Shown in pieces: positions 37,469 to 45,836 of a stretch of DNA of 64,000 bases (its first letter is position 1; each line of letters opens with the position of its first letter). Under the pieces are notes generated by a model. It searched no databases. It was given only the letters and a program-made list of their open reading frames with translations, and had not been told where the DNA came from. A program made the position numbers and the translations under genes. Source of the DNA: Marinobacter sp050379415 (GTDB lineage: Bacteria; Pseudomonadota; Gammaproteobacteria; Pseudomonadales; Oleiphilaceae); the NCBI RefSeq assembly GCF_050379415.1, contig NZ_JBNRLS010000004.1:434001-498000 (forward strand), in the 5' to 3' direction.

Positions 37469-38533
37469 TTATTTCTGCAGTTCGTCCCAGGGATGGACCG
37501 GCACCACCGCCTCACTGACCTCGGCTTCGAAGGAACTGCGGAAATAGTCCATGGCCTTCTCGGCTTCGCTGAGTTCGTCGAAGCGGGCGATGTGGTAAAT
37601 GGCTTCCCCCTCGTTCACCAGCGGCAAGTTGTTCACACAGATCACAATGCCGGAACAGGGTGACGTAATCGCTGCCTCGGTCTCGCCGAAAGGATCGGCC
37701 ACCATGGCAAGTTTCTGGCCTTTACGAACCTTCTGCCCGAGACGGGCCACCGGGCGCATGATGCCATCAATGTCCGCGCGCACCCACTGGGAGTTGGCCG
37801 CGGTTTCCGAGCGCTTCCTCGGGGCCTTCGGCCCTTTCTTCGCCGGCACCATCTCGAGCTCCCGCATGACCCGGATTACACCCTTGACGCCGCTGGTGAT
37901 GACTACGTCATCAAACCTAAGGGCCTCGCCACCTTCGAAGGTGATCACCGGAATGTCCTGGGAATCGGCGTAAGCTCGCAGGCTCCCCTCCCGGAGACTG
38001 GCATTGATGATGATCGGGGCTCCGAAGGCTTCGGCCATGCGCACCGTTTCCGGGTTCTTCAGCTCCGCCCGGATCTGGGGCAGGTTGAACCGGTGGATGG
38101 CGCCGGTGTGCAGGTCAATAATATGGGTGACCCGCTCCATCAACAGGGTGCGCAGCAGATAGGCGATGCGCCCGCCCAGGGACCCGGTTTCACTGCCCGG
38201 GAAGCACCGGTTCAGATCCCGGCGATCCGGCAGGTAACGGGTGCGCTGGACAAAACCGAAGATATTGACGATCGGCACGGCCACCAGGGTACCGCGCAGG
38301 TGCCGCAATGCCGAGTTGGTCAGCACCCGCCGGATGATCTCCACACCATTGATCTCGTCGCCGTGGATGGCGCCACAAACCATCAGCACCGGCCCATCCC
38401 GGCGACCGTGCACCACCTCAACCGGAATGTGCAGCGGCGTGTGGGTATAGAGCTTGGCGACCGGAACCTCGACGGTTTCCCGTGTCCCCGCCTTGATTTG
38501 GGTGCCCGCAATCTCGAACGGTGCCCGCGCCAT
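37469..38533 (-). CDS. succinylglutamate desuccinylase/aspartoacylase family hydrolase
   Basis: This 354-residue M14-like zinc hydrolase has ligands visible in GAIHGDEINGVEII (HxxE) and IDLHTG. A C-terminal biotinyl/lipoyl-like barrel (about 250-330, VRKGQKLAMVADPFGE) is present. The family removes N-acyl or amide-linked groups from amino acids or peptides. It is 3 bases from the RimK-type ligase gene, so the ligase and hydrolase probably act on the same substrate in opposite senses. Confidence 0.85.
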   Translation of the reverse strand: MARAPFEIAGTQIKAGTRETVEVPVAKLYTHTPLHIPVEVVHGRRDGPVLMVCGAIHGDEINGVEIIRRVLTNSALRHLRGTLVAVPIVNIFGFVQRTRYLPDRRDLNRCFPGSETGSLGGRIAYLLRTLLMERVTHIIDLHTGAIHRFNLPQIRAELKNPETVRMAEAFGAPIIINASLREGSLRAYADSQDIPVITFEGGEALRFDDVVITSGVKGVIRVMRELEMVPAKKGPKAPRKRSETAANSQWVRADIDGIMRPVARLGQKVRKGQKLAMVADPFGETEAAITSPCSGIVICVNNLPLVNEGEAIYHIARFDELSEAEKAMDYFRSSFEAEVSEAVVPVHPWDELQK

Positions 38534-38536
38534 GAT

Positions 38537-39442
38537 TCAGCCCCTTCCCTTGGTTCTGGTTTTCCAGGGCTTCTGGTTCTTTTCGGTCCAGTTGATGATC
38601 ATGCCCGCCACATTCTTGCCGGTGGCATTTTCGATACCCTCCAGGCCCGGCGAGGAGTTCACCTCCATGACCAGGGGACCGCGACTGGAGCGCAACAGAT
38701 CGACTCCGGCCACGTTGAGCCCCATGGACTTGGCCGCCATGATCGCCGTGCGGCGCTCCTCCGGTGTTATGCGCACCAGTGAGGCAGTGCCACCACGGTG
38801 CAGATTGGAACGGAACTCCCCTTCCGCGCCCTGTCGCTTCATGGCCGCAATCACCTTGTCGCCGATGACAAAGCAGCGGATGTCCGCACCGCCGGCTTCC
38901 TTGATGAACTCCTGGACCAGGATGTCCGCCTTCAGCCCCATGAAAGCCTCTATGACACTCTCCGCAGCCTTTCGGGTTTCCGCCAGCACCACCCCGATAC
39001 CCTGGGTACCCTGCAGCAGCTTGATCACCACCGGCGCGCCGCCCACCATTTTCAACAGTTCAGGCACGTTATCCGGCTTGTTGGCGAAACCGGTGACCGG
39101 CATGCCCACACCCTTCCGTGCGAGCAACTGCAACGAGCGCAGCTTGTCCCGACTGCGGGTGATGGCCACCGACTCGTTGACCGGAAACACGCCCATCATC
39201 TCGAACTGGCGCAACACCGCCGTGCCATAGAAGGTCACCGACGCCCCGATACGCGGAATCACCACATCAAAACTCTCGAGGATTTCCTCGTGGTAACTGA
39301 TCTGGGGCTTGGCGGAGGTGATGTTCATGGAACAATGCAGGCAGTCGATGACCCGCACCTCATGGCCGCGATTGATACCCTCCTCCACCAGGCGCCGGGT
39401 GGAGTAGAGATTCTTGTTCCGCGACAGTACAGCTATTCTCAT
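38537..39442 (-). CDS. rimK: RimK-family ATP-grasp ligase
   Basis: This 301-residue ligase matches RimK throughout: IAVLSRNKNLYSTRRLVEEG, VFPVNESVAITRSRDKLRSL, GTQGIGVVLAET and LVMEVNSSPGLEGIE, with the ATP-grasp Mg-binding EVNSSPG. E. coli RimK adds glutamates to the C-terminus of ribosomal protein S6. Its ATG overlaps the stop of the retropepsin-like gene by 4 bases. The three-gene set points to a ligase-peptidase-hydrolase module. Confidence 0.9.
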   Translation of the reverse strand: MRIAVLSRNKNLYSTRRLVEEGINRGHEVRVIDCLHCSMNITSAKPQISYHEEILESFDVVIPRIGASVTFYGTAVLRQFEMMGVFPVNESVAITRSRDKLRSLQLLARKGVGMPVTGFANKPDNVPELLKMVGGAPVVIKLLQGTQGIGVVLAETRKAAESVIEAFMGLKADILVQEFIKEAGGADIRCFVIGDKVIAAMKRQGAEGEFRSNLHRGGTASLVRITPEERRTAIMAAKSMGLNVAGVDLLRSSRGPLVMEVNSSPGLEGIENATGKNVAGMIINWTEKNQKPWKTRTKGRG

Positions 39443-39936
39443 TTCTCGGTCCTTATAACCGGCTCACCGGCAAGATAGGAAGCTTCAGGAAACACCACCG
39501 AACGACCAGCCATGGCGGTGCGCCCGAGTAACATGCGAAATCTCATGGAGTCCCGGTTGGTTAGAGTCATTTCAATGGGCCAACTCTGATCACCCACCAC
39601 CACTGTGGTTTCAATCACCAGACGCAGTTCACGGTGGCCTCCGGAATCGGAGACGTCGCGCTCGTCCAGTACGCGGGCATCGCACTCCACCACATGGTGC
39701 AGGTCGTTCTGGACCGGATGCACCCAGAACCGGACCCGACGCTCACCGTTCTCGGTATAGGGCTCGGTCCGGAACGTATGCAGGCAGGAGGTGCGTGCAC
39801 CAGTGTCCACCTTGGCCTTGATGCGGGAGACATCCAGGTCCGGCAGCGCAACCCATTCCCGCCATCCGAGGCTGACCCTGTTATCCACCGGTGTTGGCTG
39901 AACCGCGTGGCGCACTTCACTTGGTTTTTTCGGCAT
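39439..39936 (-). CDS. retropepsin-like aspartic peptidase (RimB / 'ATP-dependent zinc protease' family)
   Basis: This 165-residue protein contains the aspartic protease motif VDTGARTSCLH and the flap/strand segment FRMLLGRTAM. It corresponds to COG4067, misnamed ATP-dependent zinc protease, whose members act with RimK in pseudomonads. It has no signal peptide, so it is cytoplasmic. It is the first gene of the operon, with the ligase overlapping by 4 bases, and is divergent from the photolyase gene. Confidence 0.85.
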   Translation of the reverse strand: MPKKPSEVRHAVQPTPVDNRVSLGWREWVALPDLDVSRIKAKVDTGARTSCLHTFRTEPYTENGERRVRFWVHPVQNDLHHVVECDARVLDERDVSDSGGHRELRLVIETTVVVGDQSWPIEMTLTNRDSMRFRMLLGRTAMAGRSVVFPEASYLAGEPVIRTEK

Positions 39937-40080
39937 CCGGTAAGTCCCTTTTTTCTATAGGCAAATCAGGATTAACTATAATCCAAACCTGCCACCCCGG
40001 CGAATATCCAAGTCAGTGATTTTGTTACAACAGGGACCGTGATTACCCGTACAGGTCGTCCCGGAACAACAGGAAATTCA

Positions 40081-41481
40081 ATGACACAACTGGTCTGGTT
40101 CAGAAACGATCTCCGAACAGCCGACAACCCGGCGCTCACCGCTGTTTGCAAGACAGACGACACCGTCCGCGCCTGCTATATCCTCACACCGGATCAATGG
40201 CGGGAACACGACTGGTCCCCGGCCCGGGTCCGGTTCGTGATCGAGCACGCCAACGCCCTGGCCGAAACCCTCGCACGCCTCGGCATCCCGATGACCTTCC
40301 TGTACGGGCGCCGGTTCGATGACAGCCTCGACCTCCTGCTGGACCACTGCCGGGAACACGGCGTCACACGGATCCATTTCAACGAGGAGTACGGCATCAA
40401 CGAGCGCCGCCGGGACAAGACTTTGAAACAGCGCCTCGCCGACCTGCCCGTTGAACTGTGCAAATACCGCGACCAGACTGTCGCCCCGGTAGGCGACATC
40501 CGCACCGGGCAAGGTGACCCCTACTCGGTTTTCACCCCTTTCGCCCGCCGATGGCGCAGCTGGATCGAGGAAAACTCGCCACAACCGTTCCCGATTCCGG
40601 CCGCCCGGGGCGATGCAATCAGACCGGATCTGATCGAGGACATACCGGAAGGATTCCGGGACGCGCCGCCCGCCCTGGTGAAAACCGGCGAAGATGCCGC
40701 CCACGACCGGCTCGAGAATTTCCTGCAGGAACGGGCCGGCGCCTACAAGGACCAGCGCGACTTTCCCGCCATCGGCGGCACCAGCCAGCTGTCACCCTAC
40801 CTGGCCAATGGTGTACTGTCCGGCCGCCAGTGCCTGCTGGCCGCACGCCAGGCCCAGGGTATGGGCGGCAACCAGGAGGGACTGGCCACCTGGACCAACG
40901 AAATCGCCTGGCGGGACTTCTACATCCACATCCTGTACCACTACCCGCGGGTCAGCATGCACCAGGCATTCAAGCCGGAAACCGAAGCCCTGAAGTGGAA
41001 CACACCCGGTGACAATTTCGAAGCCTGGAAAGAAGGACGCACCGGCATCCCCATCGTCGACGCCGCCATGCGACAGCTCAACGAAATCGGCTGGATGCAC
41101 AACCGCCTGCGCATGATCACCGCCATGTTCCTCACCAAGAACCTGTTCATCGACTGGCGCCTGGGCGAGGCTTACTTCATGTCAAAACTGGTGGACGGCT
41201 TCCTGGCCTCCAACAACGGTGGCTGGCAGTGGAGCGCCTCCACCGGCACTGACGCGGCACCCTACTTCCGGGTCTTCAACCCGGTGACCCAGAGCGAACG
41301 CTTCGACCCGGACGGCGAGTTTATCCGGCAGTGGGTGCCGGAACTGGCGAAACTGGACAATAAACGGATCCACGATCCGGGCAAAGGGGGGGTTATTCCA
41401 AAAGGCTATCCAAGGCCGATTGTTGACCTCAAGGCAAGCAGAAAAGAAGCAATTGCAAAGTTTCAGGAACTGAAGAACTGA
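40081..41481 (+). CDS. phrB: deoxyribodipyrimidine photolyase (CPD, class I)
   Basis: This 466-residue flavoprotein repairs UV cyclobutane dimers using blue light. The N-terminal antenna domain starts MTQLVWFRNDLRTADNPAL. The FAD domain has the characteristic TWTNEIAWRDFYIHIL, GIPIVDAAMRQLNEIGWMHN, and the NNGGWQWSASTGTDAAPYF loop. The ATG at 40081 has AGGA 7 bases upstream. An inverted-repeat element lies between its end and the convergent moeB gene. Confidence 0.95.
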   Translation: MTQLVWFRNDLRTADNPALTAVCKTDDTVRACYILTPDQWREHDWSPARVRFVIEHANALAETLARLGIPMTFLYGRRFDDSLDLLLDHCREHGVTRIHFNEEYGINERRRDKTLKQRLADLPVELCKYRDQTVAPVGDIRTGQGDPYSVFTPFARRWRSWIEENSPQPFPIPAARGDAIRPDLIEDIPEGFRDAPPALVKTGEDAAHDRLENFLQERAGAYKDQRDFPAIGGTSQLSPYLANGVLSGRQCLLAARQAQGMGGNQEGLATWTNEIAWRDFYIHILYHYPRVSMHQAFKPETEALKWNTPGDNFEAWKEGRTGIPIVDAAMRQLNEIGWMHNRLRMITAMFLTKNLFIDWRLGEAYFMSKLVDGFLASNNGGWQWSASTGTDAAPYFRVFNPVTQSERFDPDGEFIRQWVPELAKLDNKRIHDPGKGGVIPKGYPRPIVDLKASRKEAIAKFQELKN

Positions 41482-41494
41482 CTCACAGGCCAGG

Positions 41495-41610
41495 GGCAGG
41501 GTCGGAACAGGCCTGTCCAAAACTGTGCGGAGCCATGGATGGCGGAGCTCAAGCGCCACAGGGATGTGCCGCCAGGAGCGTGTTTTGGACAGGCCTGTTC
41601 CGACCCTGCC
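41495..41610. repeat. 116-bp inverted-repeat element with 29-bp perfect arms
   Basis: Bases 41495-41523 are the exact reverse complement of 41582-41610. The arms begin GGCAGGGTCGGAACAGGCC and end in CCAAAAC; the 58-base centre contains GCCAT-GG-ATGGC. The element sits between the 3' ends of convergent phrB and moeB and may act as a bidirectional terminator. Its perfect symmetry and self-contained form also suit a miniature or REP-like dispersed repeat; I recall similar intergenic sequences in Marinobacter and relatives, but copy number cannot be judged here. Confidence 0.85.
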
Positions 41611-41622
41611 AACCCACCGAAG

Positions 41623-42369
41623 CTAGACAGAACAGACCGGACAATCAGGATCCCGCGCCAGCTTCATCTCGCGCCACTGCATCTCCCAGGCATCAAGCAA
41701 CAGCAACCGGCCGACCAGCGGCTTGCCCACCCCCGTGATCACCTTGATCGCCTCCATGGCCTGGGCCGAACCAATCATCCCAACCAGTGGCGCAATCACC
41801 CCGGCCTGGGAACAGGTCAGATCCTCATTACCCTGCTCCGGATACAGACAGTGATAACAGGGGCTACCTTCAACACGGCTATCATAGACCGACAACTGCC
41901 CCTCACCACGGATGGCCGCACCGGACACCAGCGGTACTTTTGCTGAAACGCAGGCCCGGTTCAGGGCAAAGCGGGTGTGGAAATTGTCACTGCAATCCAC
42001 CACCAGACTCGCTTCTTCCACCCACCGGGCCAGCTCTTCACCATCAAGCCGGGCCTTCAGGGCGGTCACCGACACCAGCGGATTGATCCGGCGAACCCGA
42101 TCCGCCAGGCTCTCCGCCTTGGAATCCCCCAGCTGGCTCTGGTCAAAGCCGATCTGTCGTTGGAGATTGGCCAGCTCGATATCGTCGTCGTCCACCAGCG
42201 TCAGGTGGCCAACCCCCGCAGCTCCGAGGTAAAGAGCCACCGGACAACCAAGACCGCCGGCGCCAATCACCAGCACCCGCGCGGATTTGAGCTTCTCCTG
42301 CCCGGCGATATCAAACCGGGGCATCAGGATCTGTCGACTGTAGCGCAGCAGCTCCTCGTCACTGAGCAT
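41623..42369 (-). CDS. moeB: molybdopterin-synthase adenylyltransferase (MoeB/ThiF family)
   Basis: This 248-residue E1-like enzyme activates the C-terminus of MoaD. The nucleotide motif VIGAGGLGCPVALYLGAAG and the DSNLQRQ-like segment (DDDIELANLQRQIGF) are present. The zinc-binding cysteine pairs are CYHC and CPVC near the C-terminus. Placement after hemA-prfA-prmC is a conserved gammaproteobacterial order. A ThiF or HesA role is possible. Confidence 0.9.
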   Translation of the reverse strand: MLSDEELLRYSRQILMPRFDIAGQEKLKSARVLVIGAGGLGCPVALYLGAAGVGHLTLVDDDDIELANLQRQIGFDQSQLGDSKAESLADRVRRINPLVSVTALKARLDGEELARWVEEASLVVDCSDNFHTRFALNRACVSAKVPLVSGAAIRGEGQLSVYDSRVEGSPCYHCLYPEQGNEDLTCSQAGVIAPLVGMIGSAQAMEAIKVITGVGKPLVGRLLLLDAWEMQWREMKLARDPDCPVCSV

Positions 42370-42387
42370 ACCCGCCTCCCATTTCTG

Positions 42388-43251
42388 TCATGATTTGTTA
42401 TCCGGATTGCCCGGCCATTGGCCGAGCGTCATACGGTCACGCTGGCCGTAATCCTGCCGGCTTTCCACCGACCCGAAACCGCGAGCCCGGAATAACGCCT
42501 GCACGGCTCCAGCCTGATCATAACCGTGCTCCACCAGCAGCCAGCCATTGAGGGCCAGCCAGTCCGGAGCCTGTGCCACAATTTCCCGGATATCATTCAG
42601 GCCATCTGCACCAGACACCAGGGCCGAACCCGGCTCAAAACGCACATCGCCTTCCGCGAGGTGATGATCACCTTCCTTTATATAGGGGGGATTGGACACA
42701 ATCAGATCAAAGCTTCCAGGCGGCAGATCGTCAAACCAGTAGCTCTGCATCACCGTGACAGCCAACCCCAGCGTCCGGGCATTTTCGCGGGCCAACACGA
42801 CGGCTTCAGCCACGGTATCACAGGCGCTGACCTGCCAGTCCCGGTGCTCCGAGGCCAGTGCCAGGGCAATGGCACCGGTGCCAGTACCCAGGTCGAGCAC
42901 CCGTGCATTGGCAGGCAATGGCAGCGAAAGTGCGATCTCCACCAGGCACTCGGTATCCGGCCGGGGGATCAGTGTGGAAGGACTGACGTTCAGCGGCAGG
43001 GACCAGAACTCCTGATGCCCCAGCAGATAGGCAATCGGCTTGCCGGCGACCCGCTCGGTCACCAGGGCTTCGAAAGCCTCCACCTGTGCCGGCTCAACCA
43101 CCCGCTCCGGCCAGGCCCGAAAGCTGGTCCGGCTCAGACCGGTGACATGGCTGAGCAAGAGCTCCGCATCGAGGCGCGGAGTATCGCTGGTGATCCGGTT
43201 TGAAGCCTCACGAATCAGGGTTTCACAGGTCAGTGAGGGATTACTGGTCAT
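42388..43251 (-). CDS. prmC: release factor glutamine methyltransferase
   Basis: This 287-residue methyltransferase modifies the GGQ glutamine of RF1 and RF2. An N-terminal helical domain precedes the SAM-binding motif LDLGTGTGAIALALA and the catalytic NPPY in IVSNPPYI. I chose ATG 43251 over TTG 43257; either overlaps the prfA end by about 11-17 bases. It follows prfA directly, as in many bacteria. Confidence 0.94.
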   Translation of the reverse strand: MTSNPSLTCETLIREASNRITSDTPRLDAELLLSHVTGLSRTSFRAWPERVVEPAQVEAFEALVTERVAGKPIAYLLGHQEFWSLPLNVSPSTLIPRPDTECLVEIALSLPLPANARVLDLGTGTGAIALALASEHRDWQVSACDTVAEAVVLARENARTLGLAVTVMQSYWFDDLPPGSFDLIVSNPPYIKEGDHHLAEGDVRFEPGSALVSGADGLNDIREIVAQAPDWLALNGWLLVEHGYDQAGAVQALFRARGFGSVESRQDYGQRDRMTLGQWPGNPDNKS

Positions 43252-44329
43252 CGGCAAGTGCGGCCAGCAACTCGGCCTGGTGTTCCTGCTGGAGCGGCAC
43301 GATCACTGCGTCAAGGTCACCGGCAATCACCTCGTCCAGCTTATAGAGAGTGAGGTTGATACGGTGGTCGGTCACCCGCCCCTGGGGGAAGTTATAGGTG
43401 CGGATACGTTCGGAACGGTCGCCGCTACCCACCAGGCTTTTTCGCGTCTCTGCCCGGGCTTTCTGCTGGCGTTCGATTTCTGCGTTCTGCAGGCGGGAAG
43501 CGAGCAGGCTCATGGCCTTGGCACGGTTCTTGTGCTGGGAGCGCTCTTCCTGACACTCCACCACGATCCCCGTGGGCAAATGCGTGATCCGGATCGCCGA
43601 ATCCGTCTTGTTGACGTGCTGGCCGCCGGCACCAGAGGCACGGAAGGTATCCACCCGCAGGTCCCCCTTGTTGATCTCGACGGCCTCGGCCTCGTCGGCC
43701 TCCGGCATCACCGCCACGGTACAGGCGGAGGTGTGGATACGCCCCTGGGATTCGGTTTCCGGCACCCGCTGGACCCGATGGGCACCGGATTCGAACTTGA
43801 GTGCACCGTAGACGCCATCGCCGCTAACTCGGGCAATCACCTCCTTGAAACCGCCATGTTCCCCCTCACTCTCACTAAGCACCTCCACCTGCCAGCGGCG
43901 GCGCTCAGCGTAGCGAGAGTACATGCGAAACAGGTCCCCGGCAAAGATCGCCGCCTCATCACCACCGGTACCGGCTCGAATCTCGAGGAAGGCATTCTTC
44001 CGGTCGTTCGGATCCTTGGGCAGCATCAGGTGCTGGAGCTCCTCGTCCAGCTCCTCGCTTTTCCGGCGGGCGCTCTTCAGTTCCTCTTCCGCCATCTCGC
44101 GCATGTCGGCATCACCATCGTTCGCCAGCTCCTCGGCGGCTTCGATGTCTTCCAGGGATTGCTGCCAGGCCTGGAAGCAATGAACTACCGGTTCAATCTC
44201 GGCGAACTCCCGGGACAGGTCCCGGAACTTGTCCTGATTGCCAATAACGGAAGAATCGCTCAACAACGCGCTGACCTCCTCGAAGCGGTCAACCAGCTGT
44301 TCGAGGCGGGACTGAATGGATGGTTTCAT
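43241..44329 (-). CDS. prfA: peptide chain release factor 1
   Basis: This 362-residue release factor reads UAA and UAG. The peptidyl-hydrolysis motif GAGGQHVNKTDSAIRITH and an anticodon-like PAT motif region are present. The start MKPSIQSRLEQL matches RF1 and overlaps the hemA stop by 4 bases (ATGA at 44326-44329). The longer frame encodes an unlikely Arg/Ala-rich leader. Confidence 0.96.
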   Translation of the reverse strand: MKPSIQSRLEQLVDRFEEVSALLSDSSVIGNQDKFRDLSREFAEIEPVVHCFQAWQQSLEDIEAAEELANDGDADMREMAEEELKSARRKSEELDEELQHLMLPKDPNDRKNAFLEIRAGTGGDEAAIFAGDLFRMYSRYAERRRWQVEVLSESEGEHGGFKEVIARVSGDGVYGALKFESGAHRVQRVPETESQGRIHTSACTVAVMPEADEAEAVEINKGDLRVDTFRASGAGGQHVNKTDSAIRITHLPTGIVVECQEERSQHKNRAKAMSLLASRLQNAEIERQQKARAETRKSLVGSGDRSERIRTYNFPQGRVTDHRINLTLYKLDEVIAGDLDAVIVPLQQEHQAELLAALADDQ

Positions 44330-45615
44330 AATTTTTCCGGTGTGGTGGCGGCGTCCGCTTCCAGGGCATCGAGCTGGTGCAGCTCTCGCAGCCACTCGGT
44401 CACCTCCGTACGGCCCTCGGTGGTGGCCTTGCGAACCTGTACGGAAGGTTCATGCAAAAGTTTGTTGGTGAGGCCCCGGGCCAGGCTGCGAAGAACCGTT
44501 TCCGGATCACTGCCGTTGCGCAATGCCCGCAGGGCTTTTTCCGTTTCCGCATCCCGTAGCGTCTCGGCACGTTGGCGGAACTGCTTGAGGGTGGAAACGG
44601 CATCGAGTGCCCTGAGCTGGTTCAGGAACGCCTGAACCCCGTCAGTAACCAGATTCTCGGCCTCCCGGGCAGCCCCCTCTCGGGAGCGGATATTCTCCTC
44701 GATCACGTGACGCAGGTCATCCACCGTATAAAGATAGACATCGGCGAGAGAAGCCACCTCGGGTTCGATATCACGGGGCACTGCGATATCGACCATGAAA
44801 TACGGACGGTGCTTGCGTTTCTTCAGCGCCCGCTCCACGGCACCCTTCCCCAGGATGGGTAACGGGCTGGCCGTTGAGGAAATGATGATATCCACATCGG
44901 CGAGATAGCCCGGTATCTCGGACAGGACAATCCCCTTGCCACCATGGGCTTCCGCCAGTGACTGGGCACGCTCCAGGGTCCGGTTGGCGACCACGAAGTC
45001 CTTTACGCCCGCCTCCGAGAGGTGCTGGGCCACCAGCTCGATGGTCTTGCCGGCACCGATCAGCAACGCACGGTTGCGGGACAGGTCAGAAAAGATGTGA
45101 TGAGCCATACTGACTGCGGCATAGGCCACAGAGACCGGATTCTCACCAATCGCGGTCTGGGTCCGCACACGCTTGGCAACCGAGAAGGTCTGTTCGAACA
45201 TGCGTGAGAGGAACGAGCCACTGGCGCCATGCTTGCGGGCCAGTGCATAGGCGTCTTTCAGCTGACCAAAGATCTGGGGCTCGCCCAGCACCATGGAATC
45301 CAGGCCGGCGGCAACTCGCATGACATGCCGAACGGCATCCGCATCCCGATGGACATAGACGGCCTCCTCCAGCTCCGCCGCATCCAGGTTGTGGAACCCG
45401 GCCAGCCAGCGCAGCACCATAGGCGCGCAGTCATCATCGCCGGCAAGATACAATTCGGTTCGGTTGCAGGTTGAGAGGATCGCCGCCTCGCTGGCCCCGG
45501 AGGCAACACGGAGTTCGGCGAACGCCTCTTCCATGCGCTCAGGGGTGAACGCTATCCGCTCCCGGAGGTCCACGGGTGCAGTGCGATGATTGATTCCCAG
45601 CGTTACCAATGCCAT
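44326..45615 (-). CDS. hemA: glutamyl-tRNA reductase
   Basis: This 429-residue enzyme reduces glutamyl-tRNA to glutamate-1-semialdehyde, the first committed step of C5-pathway tetrapyrrole synthesis. The catalytic Cys lies in ILSTCNRTELYLAG. The GEPQIFGQLKDAY segment and the NADP-binding domain (LIGAGKTIELVAQHL) are present. The start MALVTLGINHRTAP is the family one. It is divergent from the TPR lipoprotein gene and leads the hemA-prfA-prmC-moeB operon. Confidence 0.96.
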   Translation of the reverse strand: MALVTLGINHRTAPVDLRERIAFTPERMEEAFAELRVASGASEAAILSTCNRTELYLAGDDDCAPMVLRWLAGFHNLDAAELEEAVYVHRDADAVRHVMRVAAGLDSMVLGEPQIFGQLKDAYALARKHGASGSFLSRMFEQTFSVAKRVRTQTAIGENPVSVAYAAVSMAHHIFSDLSRNRALLIGAGKTIELVAQHLSEAGVKDFVVANRTLERAQSLAEAHGGKGIVLSEIPGYLADVDIIISSTASPLPILGKGAVERALKKRKHRPYFMVDIAVPRDIEPEVASLADVYLYTVDDLRHVIEENIRSREGAAREAENLVTDGVQAFLNQLRALDAVSTLKQFRQRAETLRDAETEKALRALRNGSDPETVLRSLARGLTNKLLHEPSVQVRKATTEGRTEVTEWLRELHQLDALEADAATTPEKL

Positions 45616-45836
45616 TTCGAGCGAAAAGACCCCATGTCTATAAAGGATATATTGCCGACATTTTAACTGTGACTGCCCTGACCTGCCACCCGAAAGCCGC
45701 CGATCTTCGGCAAGTGCGGACAGGTTGGGCAAGATCAGATGCTTATGCCATTATAGGGGCTCGGTAAAGGCCGGGACCCGATCTGCCTCAAGTTCGGATC
45801 GTTCTGATGTGTCGTTGACAAGTAACGGGAAGTTGC

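Noticed and set aside
41535..41738. Small open frames over the inverted-repeat element
   Set aside because: They are by-products of the repeat and run antisense into moeB; there is no ribosome site.
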